Shown one piece after another: positions 6,093 through 9,625 of a stretch of 9,625 bases of DNA. The notes under the pieces were generated by a model, which was not told where the DNA came from, searched no databases, and saw only the letters and a list, made by a program, of their open reading frames with translations. The translations under genes and the position numbers were made by a program. Numbering within the stretch: the first letter of the stretch is position 1; each line of letters begins with the position of its first letter. Source of the DNA: UBA2336 sp964538575 (lineage in GTDB: Bacteria > Bacteroidota > Bacteroidia > Cytophagales > Cyclobacteriaceae). The DNA lies in the NCBI GenBank assembly GCA_964538575.1, contig CAZIGG010000114.1:1-9625 (forward strand), in the 5' to 3' direction.

Positions 6093-7190
6093 ATGGGAGT
6101 ACAATGCGGAATAGTAGGGTTGCCAAACGTGGGTAAATCGACTTTGTTTAATGCGCTTTCGAACAACAAGGCGGAGGCTGCAAACTTCCCGTTCTGTACA
6201 ATCGAGCCGAATGTGGGCGTAATCTCCGTTCCGGATCCGCGCTTAAAAGTACTATCTGATCTGGTGAACCCTCAAAAGGTAATTGCCACCGCGATGGAGT
6301 TTGTAGACATTGCCGGCCTCGTAAAAGGCGCCAGCAAAGGCGAAGGTCTGGGCAACCAGTTCCTGGCAAACATCCGCGAAGTAGACGCTATTCTTCATGT
6401 AGTACGCTGCTTTGATAATGATAACATCGTTCACGTAGATGGCCGGGTAAACCCGATTGCCGATAAGGAAATCATTGATACTGAGCTTCAGTTGAAAGAC
6501 CTGGAATCGGTTGAAAAGAAATTATCCCGAGCAGAGAAAATGGCGAAGAGCGGTGAGGCTAAAGCCAAAAAGGAGGTGAGCATACTGCAGCATTACCGGG
6601 ACGTATTGTTGTCGGGTAAAAACGCCCGCTCCATCGACCTCCCCGAAGAAGATAAAGCCGCGGTGGCCGATTTGCAGTTGCTAACGGCTAAGCCGGTGCT
6701 TTATGTAGCAAATGTGGATGAAGCGTCAGTGATTACCGGCAACAAGCACGTAGATGCTTTACGCGACCTGGTGAAGACCGAAGGCGCAGAGGTAGTCATT
6801 ATATCAGCAGCCATTGAAGCGCAGATTGCTGAGCTTGAAAGCCCGGAGGATCGCCTTGTATTCCTTCAGGAGTATGGCTTAAGTGAGTCTGGTCTTGACA
6901 GGCTTATCCGGGGCGCTTATGCCTTGTTAAACCTGATTACATATTTCACCGTGGGTGAGAAAGAGGTTCGGGCGTGGACGATTAAAAAGGGTTGGAAAGC
7001 CCCTCAGGCTGCGGGAGTTATCCATACCGATTTCGAGAAAGGGTTTATCCGGGCGGAGGTGATCAAGATCCCGGATTACCAGACTTACAAGACCGAAAGT
7101 GGTTGTAAGGAGGCCGGAAAGATGTCGGTGGAGGGGAAAGAATACGTGGTTCAGGATGGCGATACAATGCATTTCCGCTTCAACGTCTGA
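6093..7190 (+). CDS. ychF: Redox-regulated P-loop ATPase YchF (Obg/OLA1 family)
   Basis: A full-length 365-residue YchF. The P-loop is GLPNVGKST (9-17) and the G3 motif DIAGL is at 72-76 inside a run typical of the family (VDIAGLVKGASKGEGLGNQFLANIREVD). The base-recognition motif is NVDE (207-210) in place of the NKxD of true GTPases, which explains the ATP preference of this family. A coiled-coil stretch lies at about 130-165, and the C-terminal TGS domain at about 280-363 (YFTVGEKEVRAW, HTDFEKGFIRAEV, VQDGDTMHFRFNV). Cys35 in NFPFCTIEP is at the position of the redox-sensitive cysteine described in E. coli YchF. The protein binds ribosomes and is tied to translation and oxidative-stress responses. 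It starts at ATG 6093 behind its own promoter; no obvious terminator follows. Confidence 0.97.
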   Translation: MGVQCGIVGLPNVGKSTLFNALSNNKAEAANFPFCTIEPNVGVISVPDPRLKVLSDLVNPQKVIATAMEFVDIAGLVKGASKGEGLGNQFLANIREVDAILHVVRCFDNDNIVHVDGRVNPIADKEIIDTELQLKDLESVEKKLSRAEKMAKSGEAKAKKEVSILQHYRDVLLSGKNARSIDLPEEDKAAVADLQLLTAKPVLYVANVDEASVITGNKHVDALRDLVKTEGAEVVIISAAIEAQIAELESPEDRLVFLQEYGLSESGLDRLIRGAYALLNLITYFTVGEKEVRAWTIKKGWKAPQAAGVIHTDFEKGFIRAEVIKIPDYQTYKTESGCKEAGKMSVEGKEYVVQDGDTMHFRFNV

Positions 7191-7274
7191 GTTTTAGGCA
7201 GTTTTTTAGAGGAAAATCCGGCTTCTTTCAATTATTCCTTACATCGGGTTTAGTTCATTTCTTTATTTTTATTA

Positions 7275-7306
7275 GTTTTATAAACTGCTCATAGTCAGTA
7301 TAAAAC
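7275..7306. promoter_or_regulatory. 32-nt dyad with CRISPR-repeat-like ends upstream of the Cas6-like gene
   Basis: GTTTTATA (7275-7282) and TATAAAAC (7299-7306) are perfect inverted 8-bp ends. CTG (7285-7287) pairs with CAG (7296-7298) after a 2-nt AA bulge, leaving an 8-nt loop. As RNA this is an 11-bp stem-loop. The GTTTTA start, AAAAC end and 32-nt length resemble a CRISPR repeat, but only one copy is present in the window. It lies 48 nt before the GTG start of the Cas6-like gene, in the 164-bp AT-rich region 7191-7354, which otherwise shows only poor promoter-like matches. There is no T tail, so terminator function is unlikely. Confidence 0.4.
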
Positions 7307-7354
7307 AGGGGTTCACCAGAATTGATTTTTTAACACCCTACTAATTTTTTAGAA

Positions 7355-8158
7355 GTGAGAACCAGGATTATTTTTTCGTTGAAGAACCGCGGGGCGTATG
7401 TACCGTTTCATCACCAGTTTTTGCTGGCACAATTTATTAAAGGCATTCTGATCTTTGGTCCGGAAAAGGAGTACAAAGACTTTACACAATTCATTTTCTC
7501 GGGCCTGAAGGGTCAGACCAAAATCAGCCGGAAAGGGCTTCATTTTTACTCCTCCAAAGTTACGCTTGTGTTCTCCTGTGCGGACAATACTTTCTTAGAT
7601 TATTTCCTGGCCAGGCTGTTCGAGCAGAAAGAGATTGTAATCGGAAGTCTTCATTTATCTCCGGAGTCATTTGAAAAGGAAGAAACTGTCCAGATAAACG
7701 AAGAAGCCAGGTTCTTATGCATTTCACCTATCGTACCGATTCAGGCTGCAGGTTTTAATGACGACCAGGGCAAGAAGTTCATGTCGCCCGATACGGATGA
7801 ATTCTCCGATCTTTTATATGATGCCACCATCAGCCGCATGGAAGCAACAGGCAAATACACGCCTGAACAGCTTGCATCATTCTATAAATTCCAGATCGTA
7901 CCGGACGCGGATTACCTGAACCGCATCCAGGCAACCCACAAGAAGTTCGCCCGCATCTACCCGGTGTATGACAACGATGTGAAGTTTGAAGTACGCGGGT
8001 ACACATTCCCGTTCACGTTGTATGCAGCTCCCGAAGTTCAGCGTTTCGTGTATGAAAACGGATTGGGCTATTTCTGTCACAAAGGTTTCGGAATGCTGGA
8101 TATTGCCGGTAATGATTCGATCCGCAAAGCAAACCAGCAGGAAGTGGTTTACGCGTAA
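7355..8158 (+). CDS. cas6: Stand-alone Cas6-like RAMP protein (CRISPR endoribonuclease family)
   Basis: This 267-residue protein resembles Cas6, which cuts CRISPR precursor RNA within its repeats. It has the RAMP-type N-terminal strand MRTRIIFSL (2-9 core), a YKDFTQFIFSGLKG segment (40-53) matching the family's FKLFTFSxL strand, and YSSKVTLVFSC (65-75). Near the C terminus is the glycine-rich RAMP loop GLGYFCHKGFGMLDI (236-250), followed by only 17 residues. The start is GTG at 7355: a stop at 7331 closes the frame and the next Met is internal. No cas1, cas2, interference gene or array is visible. The LHxxG-type segment that usually carries the catalytic His between the first helix and the FTFS strand seems absent; His19, His20 and His63 are possible substitutes. 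It may be a catalytically altered, domesticated Cas6. Family call is good; activity is uncertain. Confidence 0.8.
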   Translation: MRTRIIFSLKNRGAYVPFHHQFLLAQFIKGILIFGPEKEYKDFTQFIFSGLKGQTKISRKGLHFYSSKVTLVFSCADNTFLDYFLARLFEQKEIVIGSLHLSPESFEKEETVQINEEARFLCISPIVPIQAAGFNDDQGKKFMSPDTDEFSDLLYDATISRMEATGKYTPEQLASFYKFQIVPDADYLNRIQATHKKFARIYPVYDNDVKFEVRGYTFPFTLYAAPEVQRFVYENGLGYFCHKGFGMLDIAGNDSIRKANQQEVVYA

Positions 8159-8159
8159 T

Positions 8160-8259
8160 NNNNNNNNNNNNNNNNNNNNNNNNNNNNNNNNNNNNNNNNN
8201 NNNNNNNNNNNNNNNNNNNNNNNNNNNNNNNNNNNNNNNNNNNNNNNNNNNNNNNNNNN
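8160..8259. other. Assembly gap (100 N)
   Basis: Exactly 100 N, the conventional length for a scaffold gap of unknown size. It starts one base after the TAA of the Cas6-like gene and ends at the stop codon of the plug gene, so the whole convergent intergenic region is missing and its true length is unknown. Confidence 0.98.
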
Positions 8260-9543
8260 TTATCTCGGATTCTGCACAAACTGCATATACCCGATTAACA
8301 GATCAGCCTGCGGTTGAAACGACCGGTAGTACACAAAGACCTCGTACTGATTTTCTGTTTCAAAGTAGCTTCCCTCAAAATAGTAGTATGGAAGCGTGGG
8401 CGACTTGACCACATACTGGTAGTCATAATACCCTTGCCTGAGGAGAACGGCAGCCTGGTATTCTTTTTTGATGGCATCGTATGTCATTTGATATTCGGGT
8501 ATCAGGTTCCAGTTTGTAAAGGCTCCGCTCAGGTAAACATTTCCATCAACCGGTTGTGGCGATTGCAGGGCAAAATGAACGTAAGCGTAATTGGCGGAAA
8601 CGGGATTACTGTAGTCGTAGTTGGCGCTTTGGAAATTACCGTTCAGATCAGGATTATACGCGTATGGCTGGCCCTGGCGTGAGGCATCCGGTTGAATGAA
8701 TACATGATAGGGGATTTTGGTTTTGTCAACACTCAGTACATTCCTTCCCGGGTAGTTTAAAGATTTCAGGTCAAACCACCGGAACTGGTTGTTGCCTTTG
8801 AACATTTTGTTCGGATCGAAAAAACGATACTCTAACTGATGGATATTTTCATTTAAAAAACTCGGCTTGATACCGGAAGCTAAGTTATCCCAGCGCTGGT
8901 TTTGCCGCATCGTAACGTTAACGTTATCCATGGGGTTCATCAGGTCAATGTTCTTATAGTTTACCGTGAAATTGATCTGCTGGTTTACACTGGCAACTGC
9001 GCCAGCCCCCAGTAAATTTTCTTCACGGGAAAATGTGACCCGCGAATCGTACACCATAAAGCGTTTACTCAGGATGATATCGCTGCGGTCGGAATTCCGG
9101 TAAACCACCAGCACATAATTTCCGGGAAGTTTAACGGCCGGCAACCTGAATGTATAATGCACGTATGGAACATGGGTGTCGAGCGAGAAATCGAAGTCGA
9201 GGAGTGAAAATTCGTTGTATTGAGGCATGAAATCCAGGTCTGACAGGCTGGATTTGGTCCAGTCCTGGTTACAATGCACGATGCGGGCGTAATAATTGTC
9301 ACGCTGGCCCTGGAAATCGTCAAACTCAAGCATCAGGTTCCAACTGCCCATTTTGGTTACGGCAGGGAGAAGTTGGAATTGAACGTCTGAACCTGCCGGG
9401 TAAACCCGGACAGTTTTAATTTGGGGTTCGTAGGTTAAGTCGGCCAGTTGAAGAACCTTTGGTTCACCGGAAGCGGTAACCGAAGTTTGAGTTAAGGGAA
9501 CGCAGCTTGTAAGAACAAGTAAGAGTAAATGCCATTTCTTCAT
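8260..9543 (-). CDS. T9SS plug-family lipoprotein (DUF5103, PF17116)
   Basis: This 427-residue protein matches the DUF5103 family, which includes the Plug protein found on the SprA outer-membrane translocon of Flavobacterium johnsoniae, where it closes the idle channel. I chose the ATG at 9541-9543 over the in-frame TTG two codons earlier, because it gives a clean signal sequence, MKKWHLLLLVLTSC, with a lipobox LTSC and lipidated Cys14. No acidic surface-export signal follows the Cys, consistent with a periplasm-facing lipoprotein. Family-typical stretches are QFQLLPAVTKMGSWNLMLEFDD, YYARIVHCNQDWTKSSLSDLDFM and NDFQFRWFDL-like NNQFRWFDLKSLNYPGRN. Residues about 333-378 (VYLSGAFTNWN ... GYYDYQYVV) resemble an AMPK/CBM48-type E-set domain. 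The stop codon abuts the assembly gap. It links functionally to the T9SS cargo gene at the other end of the window. Confidence 0.88.
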   Translation of the reverse strand: MKKWHLLLLVLTSCVPLTQTSVTASGEPKVLQLADLTYEPQIKTVRVYPAGSDVQFQLLPAVTKMGSWNLMLEFDDFQGQRDNYYARIVHCNQDWTKSSLSDLDFMPQYNEFSLLDFDFSLDTHVPYVHYTFRLPAVKLPGNYVLVVYRNSDRSDIILSKRFMVYDSRVTFSREENLLGAGAVASVNQQINFTVNYKNIDLMNPMDNVNVTMRQNQRWDNLASGIKPSFLNENIHQLEYRFFDPNKMFKGNNQFRWFDLKSLNYPGRNVLSVDKTKIPYHVFIQPDASRQGQPYAYNPDLNGNFQSANYDYSNPVSANYAYVHFALQSPQPVDGNVYLSGAFTNWNLIPEYQMTYDAIKKEYQAAVLLRQGYYDYQYVVKSPTLPYYYFEGSYFETENQYEVFVYYRSFQPQADLLIGYMQFVQNPR

Positions 9544-9546
9544 GTT

Positions 9547-9578
9547 CAAAACTAAAATTTTAATTCAACCCTTTCCAA
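9547..9578 (-). promoter_or_regulatory. Possible promoter of the plug gene
   Basis: On the minus strand, TTG (9578-9576), a 21-bp spacer and TAGTTTTG (9554-9547) fit the Bacteroidota consensus. The -7 element ends only 3 bp before the ATG, so this promoter would give an almost leaderless mRNA. That proximity lowers confidence. Confidence 0.25.
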
Positions 9579-9589
9579 CCTTTTATTGA

Positions 9590-9607
9590 ATGGTTGGGTC
9601 TAACCAT
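9590..9607. promoter_or_regulatory. Short inverted repeat upstream of the plug gene
   Basis: ATGGTT (9590-9595) and AACCAT (9602-9607) are perfect 6-bp arms around a 6-bp centre. It lies 46 bp upstream of the plug-gene ATG and could be an operator or part of a divergent leader. The short arms could arise by chance. Confidence 0.25.
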
Positions 9608-9625
9608 GTATAACGATCGAATACA

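Noticed and set aside
7187..7206. Terminator directly after ychF
   Set aside because: There is a T6 run after CAG, but only about three base pairs can form before it.
7322..7349. TTG, 17-bp spacer, TAATTTTT as a promoter for the Cas6-like gene
   Set aside because: The -7 element lacks the final G and would put the start site at the GTG itself; in so AT-rich a region this match is expected by chance.
7191..7354. CRISPR array upstream of the Cas6-like gene
   Set aside because: Only one repeat-like dyad is present; no second copy or regular spacing is visible.
9547..9549. TTG start for the plug gene
   Set aside because: The ATG two codons later gives a standard lipoprotein signal sequence, and TTG starts are much rarer.
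9606..9625. ATG at the window edge as the start of a divergent gene
   Set aside because: Only six full codons are visible and the ATG lies in an inverted repeat; too little sequence to support a gene.

Overview
The window looks like a chromosomal segment of a Bacteroidota bacterium, most likely Cytophagales. It carries a SprB-type repeat adhesin with a gliding-motility-type C-terminal sorting domain, a DUF5103 protein of the type IX secretion system (T9SS) plug family, and a DUF3276 PUR-domain protein. Several intergenic regions also hold sequences that fit the Bacteroidota sigma-factor consensus (TTG, 17-21 bp, TAnnTTTG). No species can be named from sequence alone. No transposase, integrase, tRNA, rRNA or recognisable CRISPR array is present. 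A 100-base run of N at 8160-8259 is an assembly gap.

Layout. 1-2973 (+) is the 3' part of a large cell-surface adhesin: four 258-bp tandem units, one diverged unit, further SprB-like domains and a type B T9SS C-terminal domain. It converges on a LuxC-family acyl-CoA reductase (2970-3977, -), and the two stop codons share the bases TTAA. The reductase is divergent from a dicluster ferredoxin (4074-4427, +) across a compact regulatory region. The ferredoxin converges on a DUF58 protein (4524-5429, -); between them lies an array of 7-bp GATTNNN units arranged as two opposed arms. The DUF58 gene is divergent from a PUR-domain nucleic-acid-binding gene (5606-5992, +), across 176 bp holding a palindrome and a CCTAAAC-like tract. 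An intrinsic terminator follows, whose T tract seems to double as part of the promoter of ychF (6093-7190, +). A stand-alone Cas6-like RAMP gene (7355-8158, +) comes next, then the gap, then the plug lipoprotein gene (8260-9543, -).

Functional links. The adhesin and the plug protein belong to the same secretion pathway, as cargo and machine part. The reductase and ferredoxin form a divergent redox pair. YchF, PUR protein and Cas6-like protein all bind RNA, ribosomes or nucleic acid, but the sequence gives no evidence that they work together.

The most interesting part is 7191-8260. A Cas6-like protein, which appears to lack the usual catalytic-histidine segment, stands without other cas genes. 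About 50 bp upstream is a single GTTTTA...AAAAC dyad resembling the ends of a CRISPR repeat, and an unresolved gap starts one base after its stop codon. This may be a domesticated Cas6 with its own RNA target, or the edge of a CRISPR locus lost in the gap. The window alone cannot decide.
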